A DNA stretch of 64,000 bases from Microbacterium arabinogalactanolyticum (GTDB taxonomy: Bacteria > Actinomycetota > Actinomycetes > Actinomycetales > Microbacteriaceae). The notes under the pieces are model-generated. The model saw only the letters and a list, made by a program, of their open reading frames with translations. It did not search any database and was not told the DNA's origin. The DNA lies in contig NZ_BRZC01000007.1 in assembly GCF_030268005.1 (NCBI RefSeq), positions 1,015,611-1,079,610 on the forward strand, given 5' to 3'. The position numbers and the translations under genes were made by a program. Positions 26,323 to 33,815 of this stretch are shown one piece after another (within the stretch, counting starts at the first letter, position 1; every line of letters starts with the position of its first letter).

Positions 26323-28038
26323 TCAGGCGACCTCGCCCGCCGCCACCGTCTCCGCCAGCATGTGCACGCGCGGCAGGTGGTGGGCGCCGTAGAAGTCCGC
26401 GGACACCAGGCGCGCGGCATCCACCTCATCGACAGAAGCGTGCGCGAGCACGGCGAGCACCGCGAGCCCATGCATCCAGCCACCGGCGAGCGTGCCGAGC
26501 AGCATCAGGTACGGCACGCTCACGCCGTAGGCGTCGCGGGTCTGGCCGAAGCCGACCACGGATGCCGTCGCCGCACGTGCTGCATCGACAGCCCGCGACA
26601 AGCGATCGGCGGTGCGCGCAGCCACCGGGTTATCGACAGCGCGCAGATCGGACACCGTCGCCGAGATCGCGGCGAACAGTTGCTCCGCCGTCGCGCCGCC
26701 GTCGCGGATCACCTTGCGGCCGATCAGGTCGTTGGACTGGATCGCCGTCGTGCCCTCGTAGATCGGCATGATGCGCGCGTCGCGGTAGTGCTGCGCGACG
26801 CCGGTCTCCTCGATGAAGCCCATGCCGCCGTGCACCTGGATCGCGTCGCTGGTCAGCGCCACGGCATCCTCCGTCGCCCAGCCCTTCAGGACCGGCACGA
26901 AGAACTCGGCGAGCGCGCCCGTCCCGTCGGCCTCGGCCCGGTCGAACAGGTCACCCAGGTACACGCCCAGCGCACGCATCGCGAACAGACGGCTCTGCAT
27001 CGACAGCAGCAGGCGGCGCACATCCGGATGCCCGGCGATCGGCGTGCCCGCCGGACGGTCGAGCACCGCCCCCTGCAGACGCGAATCCGCGTACGCGACA
27101 GCCTGCTGATAGGCGCGGTCCGAGATGCCGGTCGCCTGGAACCCCATCCCCGCACGCGCGGAGTTCATCATCACGAACATGCCGGCGAGCCCGCCGCCGA
27201 CCTCGCCGACGAGATACCCCGTGGCGTCCTCGTAGGCGAGCACGCAGGTCGGGCTGCCGTGGATGCCGAGCTTATGCTCGACGGCCACCGTCGTGACCGC
27301 ATTGCGCTCGCCCGGGTCACCGGCGGCATCGGGCAGGAACTTGGGCACCACGAACAGCGACAGCCCCCTGGCCCCGGCGGGGGCGTCGGGCGTGCGCGCG
27401 AGCACCAGGTGCACGATGTTCTCGGCCACGTCGTGGTCGCCCCAGGTGATGAAGATCTTCTGGCCGCTGACGCCCCACGAGCCGTCGGCGCGCGGCGTCG
27501 CCATCGTGCGGATCGCGCCCAGATCGGTTCCGGCGTCGGGCTCCGTGAGGTTCATCGTGCCGGTCCAGGTGCCGGCGACGAGCTTGGTCAGGTACGTCTC
27601 GCGCAGCTCGTCGGATGCCGCGGCATCCAGCGCGTGGATCTGGCCCGCCGTCAGCAGCCAGCACAGCGCGAACGCGGCGTTGGAGCCGTTCCAGATCTCG
27701 CCGAGACCGGCGCGGATGCTGCCGGGCAGCCCGTCTCCGCCTGCGGACTCGGGCGCCTCGGCGCTGACCCACCCCGCCTCGACGAACGCCTGATACGCCT
27801 CGGCGAACCCGGCCGGAAGATGCACCTGACCGTCTTCGAGGCGCGCACCCTCGCGGTCGCCGACGGTCTCGAGCGGAGCCAGCACCGATGCGGCGAACTC
27901 GCCCGCACCCGCGATGATCTCGGTGGCGTCCTCGGCGCTGAACGCGCCTCCCGTGCCGCGCGCGACCAGGTCGAGGCCGAACGCCTCGCCGAACAGGAAG
28001 CGGTAATCGTCGACCGGCGGGGTGTAGTCGGATGCCAT
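26323..28038 (-). CDS. acyl-CoA dehydrogenase
   Basis: The 571-residue flavoenzyme has acyl-CoA dehydrogenase marks: LTEPDAGTDLGAIRT and ISGQKIFIT-like SGQKIFITWGDHD in the middle beta domain, QVHGGMGFIEETGVAQHYRDARI and the catalytic-base region MPIYEGTTAIQSNDLIGRK in the C-terminal helical domain. The extra C-terminal region makes it longer than the classical 380-residue enzymes and like the FadE5-type subgroup of actinobacteria. It would oxidise a fatty acyl-CoA in beta-oxidation. GGAG precedes ATG 28038. Two small inverted repeats lie just upstream. Confidence 0.92.
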   Translation of the reverse strand: MASDYTPPVDDYRFLFGEAFGLDLVARGTGGAFSAEDATEIIAGAGEFAASVLAPLETVGDREGARLEDGQVHLPAGFAEAYQAFVEAGWVSAEAPESAGGDGLPGSIRAGLGEIWNGSNAAFALCWLLTAGQIHALDAAASDELRETYLTKLVAGTWTGTMNLTEPDAGTDLGAIRTMATPRADGSWGVSGQKIFITWGDHDVAENIVHLVLARTPDAPAGARGLSLFVVPKFLPDAAGDPGERNAVTTVAVEHKLGIHGSPTCVLAYEDATGYLVGEVGGGLAGMFVMMNSARAGMGFQATGISDRAYQQAVAYADSRLQGAVLDRPAGTPIAGHPDVRRLLLSMQSRLFAMRALGVYLGDLFDRAEADGTGALAEFFVPVLKGWATEDAVALTSDAIQVHGGMGFIEETGVAQHYRDARIMPIYEGTTAIQSNDLIGRKVIRDGGATAEQLFAAISATVSDLRAVDNPVAARTADRLSRAVDAARAATASVVGFGQTRDAYGVSVPYLMLLGTLAGGWMHGLAVLAVLAHASVDEVDAARLVSADFYGAHHLPRVHMLAETVAAGEVA

Positions 28039-28060
28039 GGCGGACTCCAATCCGTTTGAG

Positions 28061-28073
28061 ACTGAGCGTCAGT
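28061..28073. promoter_or_regulatory. operator candidate 1 upstream of acyl-CoA dehydrogenase
   Basis: ACTGA-GCG-TCAGT, inverted repeat with 5-bp arms, within GAGACTGAGCGTCAG. Its centre is 19 bp from that of a related second site. TetR-type fatty-acid regulators often use sites of this kind, but no such gene is adjacent. Confidence 0.5.
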
Positions 28074-28079
28074 TTACGC

Positions 28080-28092
28080 GAGACTGCGTCTC
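28080..28092. promoter_or_regulatory. operator candidate 2 upstream of acyl-CoA dehydrogenase
   Basis: GAGAC-TGC-GTCTC, perfect 5-bp inverted repeat, sharing GAGACT and GCGTC with the first site. The pair flanks the likely promoter. Confidence 0.5.
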
Positions 28093-28169
28093 AAGGGAAT
28101 CGGATGTTCCTCTCCGGCTCCCGTGAACACGTCCGCAATGCGAAGCACTCGCCGTCCCGGGCATGCACC

Positions 28170-28205
28170 AGCGCATCGATCGTCTCGTTCAGACGTCGAT
28201 GCGCT
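28170..28205 (-). terminator. long hairpin after membrane protein gene
   Basis: AGCGCATCGA-t-CGTCT at 28170-28185 pairs with AGACG-TCGATGCGCT at 28191-28205, 15 bp with one bulged base and a 5-nt loop. It begins about 29 nt after the stop of the - strand membrane protein gene. Confidence 0.7.
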
Positions 28206-28233
28206 GATGACCTCGGCCTGCGCGGCGGGTGAT

Positions 28234-29358
28234 TCAGCCGGCAGCGACCGCCTCGGCAGGGTGCGGTGTCTGCGACCGCTCGCCCCGGCGATGCATCGCG
28301 TAGCCCCACGTCGCGAGCGCGAGCAGCGGGCCCCAGAGCCAGAACGGGAGCATGAGCGCCATCTCCAGCACCCCGGCGACCACCTTCGGCCCCGTCGCGG
28401 CCATCACCAGGAAGTCGATCCCGCCGAACGTGAACAGCACCGCGACCAGGCTCGCCGGCACGACCGCCAGCCCGACGGGCACGCGGCGTCCGCCCAGACC
28501 CGCCATCCAGCGCGGGAACCGCTCGCCCCACGGCCGCACCAGACCGAGCGTGAGCACGCCGCCGGTCAGCATCCCGAGACCGAGCACCAGCCCCAGCAGC
28601 CGCATCGACGGATCGGCGTCGAGCACCTCGGCGTTGGGCGCGAACAGCGGCCACGGCGTGAGCCAGCTGGCACGGGCGATGACGTACGGGGCTGCGCACA
28701 GCGCCGCCGTGACGGTGATCGCGACCCGGTGACGCCGCACCCACGCGGCGAACCCGTTGCGCGAGGCGCCGGCGTCGAGCATGGTCCACAGCACGATCGC
28801 CGTGGCCGCACCGATGTGCGCGAGAGAGACGAGCATCGCGGGGACGGCCGCCACGAACCCGCCCGAGACCGAGGCGAACAGGGCGGGTGCGTCGAACCCC
28901 AGCACGGCCACCGCAACGACGGCGCCGAGAAGCCCGGCCACGACGATGCCGGCCAGCGGGCGACGCAGCACCAGCAGCACGGTCGCCGCGACGATGCCGG
29001 CGAGCACCGAGAACGCGAAGAGGTAACCGGCCAGCGGGATGATCCCGCCCGGTGAGGTGAGCGCGACCAGCACGCCCGACAGCACAGCGGCGACGCGCTG
29101 CGGCCAGGCGGTGCGCGGTGCGCCGCGGGATGCGGACGCCATCGCGACGACCACCACCGCGACGACGGCGAGACCGCCGGCCAGCCCGACGGTCTGCTCG
29201 GCGATCACGCCGAACAGGGTGCCGACGACGCCCGGATCGAGGTCGTCGAGAGCGTCGACCGCCCCGGACAGCAGCAGCCGGAGCAGGCTGACGACGGCGA
29301 CGGACGCCGCGGCGACAGCAGCCACCGCGAGGACAGGGATGCGGAGTCGAATGTTCAT
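28234..29358 (-). CDS. polytopic membrane protein, probable target of adjacent two-component system
   Basis: The 374-residue product begins MNIRLRIPVLAVAAVAAASVAVVSLL and has about nine hydrophobic segments (near residues 8-30, 45-75, 90-115, 120-145, 150-180, 195-215, 250-275, 285-310, 320-350). It has no motif I recognise. It lies downstream of the histidine kinase/response regulator pair in the same direction, separated by a terminator, and has its own copy of the palindrome found in front of the kinase gene. Some actinobacterial two-component systems control such neighbouring membrane proteins. GGAG precedes ATG 29358. Confidence 0.75.
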   Translation of the reverse strand: MNIRLRIPVLAVAAVAAASVAVVSLLRLLLSGAVDALDDLDPGVVGTLFGVIAEQTVGLAGGLAVVAVVVVAMASASRGAPRTAWPQRVAAVLSGVLVALTSPGGIIPLAGYLFAFSVLAGIVAATVLLVLRRPLAGIVVAGLLGAVVAVAVLGFDAPALFASVSGGFVAAVPAMLVSLAHIGAATAIVLWTMLDAGASRNGFAAWVRRHRVAITVTAALCAAPYVIARASWLTPWPLFAPNAEVLDADPSMRLLGLVLGLGMLTGGVLTLGLVRPWGERFPRWMAGLGGRRVPVGLAVVPASLVAVLFTFGGIDFLVMAATGPKVVAGVLEMALMLPFWLWGPLLALATWGYAMHRRGERSQTPHPAEAVAAG

Positions 29359-29413
29359 GACTCCATGCTCGAGAACCGGCGGCAGGCTGCCATCGCCCGC
29401 GAGGGGCATCCGC

Positions 29414-29429
29414 TCACCCGCACGGGTGA
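29414..29429. promoter_or_regulatory. TCACCCG-CA-CGGGTGA palindrome upstream of membrane protein gene
   Basis: Perfect 7-bp inverted repeat with 2-bp spacer, 56 bp upstream of the start at 29358. The same arms recur at 31544-31559 in front of the histidine kinase gene, so it is a likely response-regulator site. Confidence 0.65.
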
Positions 29430-29603
29430 TCTCGCGACGACGGCCTCCGAGCGCGAGGCCGGTCTGCTGACCCATCGCTGCGCGAAGCACGAGCACTGAG
29501 CCCTCTCGGCACGACCTCACTGCTGAGGAATCTCCGCTCACCTGCACGGCGAACCGGTCACGGAACCGTGCGGGCGCGACGCCGATGCGATCGCGCATCA
29601 TCC

Positions 29604-29634
29604 GGCGGCTGGACCGGGCAAGGTTCCAGCCGCC
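29604..29634 (-). terminator. hairpin after response regulator gene
   Basis: GGCGGCTGGA at 29604-29613 pairs with TCCAGCCGCC at 29625-29634, perfect 10-bp stem with 11-nt loop, starting 12 nt after the response regulator stop. A second palindrome, GATGCG-ATCG-CGCATC, follows at 29584-29599. Confidence 0.65.
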
Positions 29635-29646
29635 GTCGGCCCGTCG

Positions 29647-30300
29647 TCACGCGCCGGGCCGCAGCACGCCGTTCTCGTACGCCCAGATCACCACGTGCAC
29701 GCGGTCGGGCAGCCCGAGCTTCGCCAGCACCGCCTTCACATGCGTCTTGACCGTGTTCTCGGAGAGGAACAGCCGCTGCGCGATCTGCTCGTTCGAAGCC
29801 CCGGTCGCGAGGGCGCGCGCCACATCCTGCTCGCGCGCACTGAGCACGTCGAGCGCCTCGGATGCCGCGATCGGAGTGCCTCCGCGCACGAACCCGAGCA
29901 GCGCCCGCGTGGCGCTCTCCGACATGGCCGAGTTGCCCGCGGCGACCGCGATCACGGCATCCGCGAGCTCGGCCGGCGAGACGTCCTTGGTGAGGAATCC
30001 GCTCGCGCCGGCGCGGATCGCCTCGTACACGTACTCGTCGAGGTCGAACGTGGTCAGCACGATCACGCGCGCACCGGGCCTCATCCGCAGGACCTCGCGC
30101 GTCGCCGCGATGCCGTCGATCGCGGGCATCCGGATGTCCATCAGCACCACGTCGACACCGTGCGCGCGCACGTGCTCGATCGCCTCGGCGCCTCCCGGGA
30201 CGGCGACGACCGAGGCGATGCGCGGATCGCGCCCCAGGGTCAGCGCGATCGCGTCGCGGAAGAGCTCCTGATCGTCGACGATCAGCACGCGGACACTCAT
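29647..30300 (-). CDS. NarL/LuxR-type response regulator
   Basis: The 217-residue protein has a receiver domain (MSVRVLIVDDQELFRDAI; phospho-acceptor Asp in VLMDIRMP at about residue 54; TTFD and the Lys in GFLTKDVSP) and a C-terminal LuxR-type helix-turn-helix (LSAREQDVARALATGASNEQIAQRLFLSENTVKTHVKAVLAKLG). It is activated by the kinase encoded just upstream, with a 4-bp gene overlap. The proposed DNA site is TCACCCG-NN-CGGGTGA. Confidence 0.93.
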   Translation of the reverse strand: MSVRVLIVDDQELFRDAIALTLGRDPRIASVVAVPGGAEAIEHVRAHGVDVVLMDIRMPAIDGIAATREVLRMRPGARVIVLTTFDLDEYVYEAIRAGASGFLTKDVSPAELADAVIAVAAGNSAMSESATRALLGFVRGGTPIAASEALDVLSAREQDVARALATGASNEQIAQRLFLSENTVKTHVKAVLAKLGLPDRVHVVIWAYENGVLRPGA

Positions 30301-31517
30301 GCCGCCCCCTTCCGGTCGGGCACGACCACCGGGATCCGCGCGGCCAGCACCCACCCGCGCGGCCGCACCGGACCCGCGGCCAGCATGCCGCCGACGGATT
30401 CCACGCGCTCGGCCAGGCCGATCAGCCCCGCCCCTGTGCCGAGGCCCGCCTCCGCGGGCCCCGCACCGCCGTCGTCCGTCACGGTCGCGCGCAGCTCGGC
30501 ATCCGCCCACTCCAGCACCACGTCGATCCGCACCGGATGCCGGGCATGACGCACCGCATTGGTGAGACCCTCCTGCACCACGCGGTGCACGGCGACCACC
30601 GCAGGCACGGGCAGCGGCAGACGCGCGCCGCGCTCCTCCAGAGCGACCTCGCAGACCGGACTGCGGATGGCGTCGACCAGCGCCGGCAGATCGTCGAGGG
30701 TGGGAGCGGGCGCCCTGGCGGCATCCGGATCCGTGCGCACGACCGATCGCATCCCGCGCAGCGCCTCGCGCCCCGTGTCGGCGACCGTCGCGAGCGCCGC
30801 GTCCGCACGCACGGGGTCGTCGCGCAGCAGTGCACGGGCGACGTCGGCCTGCGCGATCATCACCGTCATGGAGTGCGCGACCACGTCGTGCAGGTCGCGG
30901 CTGATCCGCATCCGCTCGTCGTCGATCGCCTGACGCACCCGCGCCTGCGTGCGCTCCTCGGCCTGCGTCCTGCGGGCACGCAGCAGCAGACCCACCGCCG
31001 CCGCGGCCGTGACGGCGGCGGCGAGCCCCGCGAACGCGCCCATCCGCAGCCCGGCATCGGCCGGAACCCCGGAGACGAACTCGAGAGTGGTCAGCGCGAT
31101 CAGCCCGGCGCCCAGGATGCCGCTTCCCCAGGCGACCAGCGTCCACAGTCGCGGCGAGCGCGACGCGACCTGGCCCAGGCACAGCAGATAGCCGACGCCC
31201 GACGGGTACAGCGCCGCGGAGACAGCCACCGCCGGCGGCAGCACCGCGAGCAGAGCCATGACCGCTGTGGCGACAGCGAAGCCCGCGACCGGATGCCGCA
31301 CGGCGAGCAGCGGCGCGGCCAGCAGCAGCGCGAGCAGGGCGGCGACCACGACGGTCGGGGCCGTGTCGACGGGCACGCCCAGCTGCACGAGCGCGGCGAT
31401 GCTGGCGGGAAGCAGCAGCACGATCGCGCCGACCGCGATCAGCACGTCGGGGCGCAGCCAGAACGCCCACCCGGAGGGGCGGGGCGCGGCGGCGGACGGC
31501 GTCGACATCGCCCTCAT
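30297..31517 (-). CDS. NarL-type sensor histidine kinase (HisKA_3)
   Basis: The 406-residue kinase has six hydrophobic segments (residues about 15-175), little extracellular sequence, then the HisKA_3 phospho-acceptor region DERMRISRDLHDVVAHSMTVM with His in DLHDVVAH, and a short HATPase domain with GLTNAVRHA (N box), VTDDG (D/G1 box) and GAGLIGLAERVES (G2 box). Such kinases sense membrane state or small molecules. Met codons at 31517 and 31508 are both possible starts; neither has a clear ribosome binding site. Confidence 0.9.
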   Translation of the reverse strand: MRAMSTPSAAAPRPSGWAFWLRPDVLIAVGAIVLLLPASIAALVQLGVPVDTAPTVVVAALLALLLAAPLLAVRHPVAGFAVATAVMALLAVLPPAVAVSAALYPSGVGYLLCLGQVASRSPRLWTLVAWGSGILGAGLIALTTLEFVSGVPADAGLRMGAFAGLAAAVTAAAAVGLLLRARRTQAEERTQARVRQAIDDERMRISRDLHDVVAHSMTVMIAQADVARALLRDDPVRADAALATVADTGREALRGMRSVVRTDPDAARAPAPTLDDLPALVDAIRSPVCEVALEERGARLPLPVPAVVAVHRVVQEGLTNAVRHARHPVRIDVVLEWADAELRATVTDDGGAGPAEAGLGTGAGLIGLAERVESVGGMLAAGPVRPRGWVLAARIPVVVPDRKGAA

Positions 31518-31543
31518 GCTCTCACGCGCCCTGCGCGAGGGGA

Positions 31544-31559
31544 TCACCCGCGCGGGTGA
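31544..31559. promoter_or_regulatory. TCACCCG-CG-CGGGTGA palindrome upstream of histidine kinase gene
   Basis: Perfect 16-bp palindrome 27 bp upstream of the kinase start, with the same arms and spacing as the site at 29414-29429. It suggests autoregulation by the adjacent response regulator. Confidence 0.65.
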
Positions 31560-31572
31560 GGTCCGCCCTGCA

Positions 31573-31592
31573 CCGCCGCGGAATCGCGGCGG
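31573..31592 (-). terminator. hairpin after TrmH gene
   Basis: CCGCCGCG, loop GAAT, CGCGGCGG: perfect 8-bp stem, 6 nt after the stop of the methyltransferase gene on the - strand. Confidence 0.6.
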
Positions 31593-31598
31593 ACCCGA

Positions 31599-32237
31599 TC
31601 AGGCCTGCCGGGCGTACCGGCGGCACCACTCGTACATCACGACGGCCGCCGCCGCGCTGGCGTTGATCGATCGGGTCGACCCGTACTGGGTGATCTCGAT
31701 GTGCCCGGATGCCGCGGCCAGCGCCTCTTCGGAGAGCCCCGGGCCCTCCTGGCCGAACAGCAGCACGCAGCGCTCCGGAAGCTCGGCCCGGTCGACGGGG
31801 ACAGCATCGCCCACGTTGTCGACCGCGATGATCGGGATGCCCTCGCCGGAAGCCCAGGCGGCGAAGGACTCCACGTCCGGGTGGTGCACGACGTGCTGGT
31901 ACCGGTCGGTGACCATGGCACCTCGCTTGTTCCAGCGGCGGCGGCCGATGATGTGCACAGTGTCGGCGAGGAACGCATTGGCGCTGCGCACGATCGAGCC
32001 GATGTTCATGTCGTGCTGCCAGTTCTCGATGGCGACGTGGAACGGATGCCGCTGCAGGTCGAGATCGGCGACGATCGCCTCCATCCGCCAGTACCGGTAC
32101 CGGTCGATCACGTTGCGGGTGTCGCCGTGCTCGAGCAGCTCGCGGTCGTACCAGTCCCCGACCGGCCACTCCCCCTGCCAGGGTCCGACGCCGTGCGTCG
32201 TGCGCTCAGGCGTCGGGTCGGGGGCGTGCTCTTCCAC
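31599..32237 (-). CDS. TrmH/SpoU family RNA 2'-O-methyltransferase
   Basis: The 212-residue protein has the three SPOUT motifs: NIGSIVRSANAF (motif 1, about residue 76), LLFGQEGPGLS (motif 2) and ITQYGSTRSINASAAAAVVMYEW (motif 3, forming the SAM-binding knot). It would methylate a ribose in tRNA or rRNA; the exact target cannot be told. The start is the GTG at 32237, 6 nt after TAGCCT. Confidence 0.9.
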   Translation of the reverse strand: MEEHAPDPTPERTTHGVGPWQGEWPVGDWYDRELLEHGDTRNVIDRYRYWRMEAIVADLDLQRHPFHVAIENWQHDMNIGSIVRSANAFLADTVHIIGRRRWNKRGAMVTDRYQHVVHHPDVESFAAWASGEGIPIIAVDNVGDAVPVDRAELPERCVLLFGQEGPGLSEEALAAASGHIEITQYGSTRSINASAAAAVVMYEWCRRYARQA

Positions 32238-32243
32238 TCCGCA

Positions 32244-32249
32244 AGGCTA
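32244..32249 (-). promoter_or_regulatory. -10 hexamer TAGCCT, leaderless start of TrmH gene
   Basis: TAGCCT on the - strand ends 6 nt before the GTG at 32237. Confidence 0.5.
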
Positions 32250-32263
32250 TCGGGCGGCCGCTG

Positions 32264-32395
32264 GGTCGCAGTTCGTGCCGGATTCCCGGCTGCGCTGGCA
32301 TCCAGGTCGCGATTCGCCCCGGAATTCGCGCGTCAGAGCGGGACGAACTGCGACCTGGAGATCCGACGGCGCGGAGAGCGGGACGAACCGCGATC
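32264..32395. repeat. four-copy intergenic repeat, two in each orientation
   Basis: Copies GGTCGCAGTTCGTGCCGG (32264-32281) and GGTCGCGATTCGCCCCGG (32305-32322) face GCGGGACGAACTGCGACC (ends 32355) and GCGGGACGAACCGCGATC (ends 32395). The last two lie in a 31-bp near-direct repeat with 40-bp period. The motif GAAC(T/C)GCGA recurs at 52210-52240. Confidence 0.6.
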
Positions 32396-32413
32396 TGGCC
32401 ACCCGACATGACT

Positions 32414-32429
32414 TTTAGGCATACCGAAA
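32414..32429. promoter_or_regulatory. MntR box 1 upstream of mntH
   Basis: TTTAGGCATACCGAAA, a degenerate 16-bp palindrome and the exact reverse complement of the second box at 32441-32456. It covers the -35 region of the mntH promoter. An MntR gene is encoded at 36883-37515. Confidence 0.7.
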
Positions 32430-32435
32430 ACACGC

Positions 32436-32441
32436 TAGGAT
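32436..32441 (+). promoter_or_regulatory. -10 hexamer TAGGAT, leaderless start of mntH
   Basis: TAGGAT ends 6 nt before the ATG at 32448 and lies between the two MntR boxes. Confidence 0.55.
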
Positions 32442-32456
32442 TTCGGTATGCCTAAA
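32441..32456. promoter_or_regulatory. MntR box 2 overlapping the mntH start codon
   Basis: TTTCGGTATGCCTAAA, reverse complement of box 1. Its bases 8-10 are the ATG of mntH, so a bound repressor would cover the transcription and translation start at once. Confidence 0.7.
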
Positions 32457-33725
32457 TCAGCGCGGATCGAGGAGACCGGGGTCGACCAGGAGGTGCCCCG
32501 ACGCGGCATCCGTGTGCCGTGGACCGGCTTGAGCCTGCTCGGACCGGCGCTCGTCGCCGGCGTCGCGTATCTCGACCCGGGGAACGTCGCCAGCAACATG
32601 ACCGCCGGCGCGCGCTACGGCTACCTGCTGGTGTGGGTCGTGCTGGCGGGCAACGTGATGGCCTGGCTGATCCAGTACCTGTCCGCCAAGCTCGGCGTCG
32701 TCACCGGCAGGAGCCTGCCCGAGGTGCTCGGCGCCCGCATCCGCAACCCGTGGGCGCGTCGCGCCTACTGGCTGCAGGCCGAGCTCGTGGCGATGGCCAC
32801 CGACATCGCCGAGGTGCTCGGCGGCGCCGTCGCACTGAACCTGCTGTTCGGCATCCCCCTGCTGCTGGGCGGAGTGATCACCGGAACCGTCTCGATCGTG
32901 CTGCTGGCCGTGCACTCGCGCCGCGGCGCCCGCCATTTCGAGTTCGTCATCATCGGCCTGATGGCCCTGATCGTGGTCGGCTTCGTCGCAGGCCTGGTGG
33001 TCGCCCCGCCGGACCCGGCGGGAGTCGTCGGCGGGATGCTGCCCCGCTTCGCGGACAGCGGCTCCGTGCTGCTGGCGGCATCCATCCTCGGCGCGACGAT
33101 CATGCCGCACGCGATCTACGCCCACAGCGCCCTGGCCAGGGACCGGTTCCCGGCCACGGTCTCCCGCTCCCACAGCATCCGGACCCTCCTCACCGCCACC
33201 CGCTGGGACGTGACGATCGCGATGCTCATCGCCGGCTCCGTGAACCTCGCCATCCTCCTGGTGGCCGCCGCCAACCTGGCGGGGGTCGAGGGCACCGACT
33301 CCCTCGAGGGCGCGCACGCGGCGATCACGGCGAACCTCGGCCCGCTCATCGGCACCCTGTTCGCGGTCGGACTGCTCGCGTCCGGCCTCGCCTCCACATC
33401 GGTGGGCGCCTACGCGGGCGCCGAGATCATGCACGGGTTGCTCACCGTGCGCATCCCCCTGCTCGCGCGCCGGCTCGTCACGCTGATCCCGGCGCTGGTC
33501 ATCCTCGGAGTCGGGTTCGACCCCACGCTCGCGCTGGTGCTCAGCCAGGTCGTGCTCTCGTTCGGCATCCCGTTCGCGCTGATCCCGCTGGTCGCGCTCA
33601 CCGCCCAGCGGCGCACGCTCGGCGAGCACGCCAACCGCCGCCTGACGACGTTCCTCGGCATCCTGTTCTCGGTGCTGATCATCGCCCTGAATGCGGTACT
33701 GCTCTGGCTGGTCGCCACGGGCTGA
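32448..33725 (+). CDS. mntH: NRAMP family Mn2+ transporter MntH
   Basis: The 425-residue membrane protein has the NRAMP helix 1 motif DPGN (VAGVAYLDPGNVASNM, about residues 38-53), which binds the metal, and the helix 6 motif MPHAIYAHSAL (A/M-P-H), plus about 11 hydrophobic segments. It imports Mn2+ by proton symport. The promoter and start codon carry two MntR-like boxes, and mntR is 3 kb downstream. There is no Shine-Dalgarno sequence; the transcript is probably leaderless. Confidence 0.93.
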   Translation: MPKSARIEETGVDQEVPRRGIRVPWTGLSLLGPALVAGVAYLDPGNVASNMTAGARYGYLLVWVVLAGNVMAWLIQYLSAKLGVVTGRSLPEVLGARIRNPWARRAYWLQAELVAMATDIAEVLGGAVALNLLFGIPLLLGGVITGTVSIVLLAVHSRRGARHFEFVIIGLMALIVVGFVAGLVVAPPDPAGVVGGMLPRFADSGSVLLAASILGATIMPHAIYAHSALARDRFPATVSRSHSIRTLLTATRWDVTIAMLIAGSVNLAILLVAAANLAGVEGTDSLEGAHAAITANLGPLIGTLFAVGLLASGLASTSVGAYAGAEIMHGLLTVRIPLLARRLVTLIPALVILGVGFDPTLALVLSQVVLSFGIPFALIPLVALTAQRRTLGEHANRRLTTFLGILFSVLIIALNAVLLWLVATG

Positions 33726-33751
33726 CCCGGCCGGCAGCCTGCGGACACGCA

Positions 33752-33789
33752 CTCGCTCCCGTCGCACAGGCACGTGCGACGGGAGCGAG
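33752..33789. terminator. 16-bp bidirectional hairpin between mntH and rhamnogalacturonan lyase
   Basis: CTCGCTCCCGTCGCAC at 33752-33767 pairs perfectly with GTGCGACGGGAGCGAG at 33774-33789, 6-nt loop, in the middle of a convergent gap. Confidence 0.8.
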
Positions 33790-33815
33790 ACGCGCCCCAG
33801 GCAGAGGACAGCCGA

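Noticed and set aside
28032..28232. 66-codon frame between acyl-CoA dehydrogenase and membrane protein genes
   Set aside because: It overlaps the operator pair and the terminator hairpin and has no ribosome binding site or domain.
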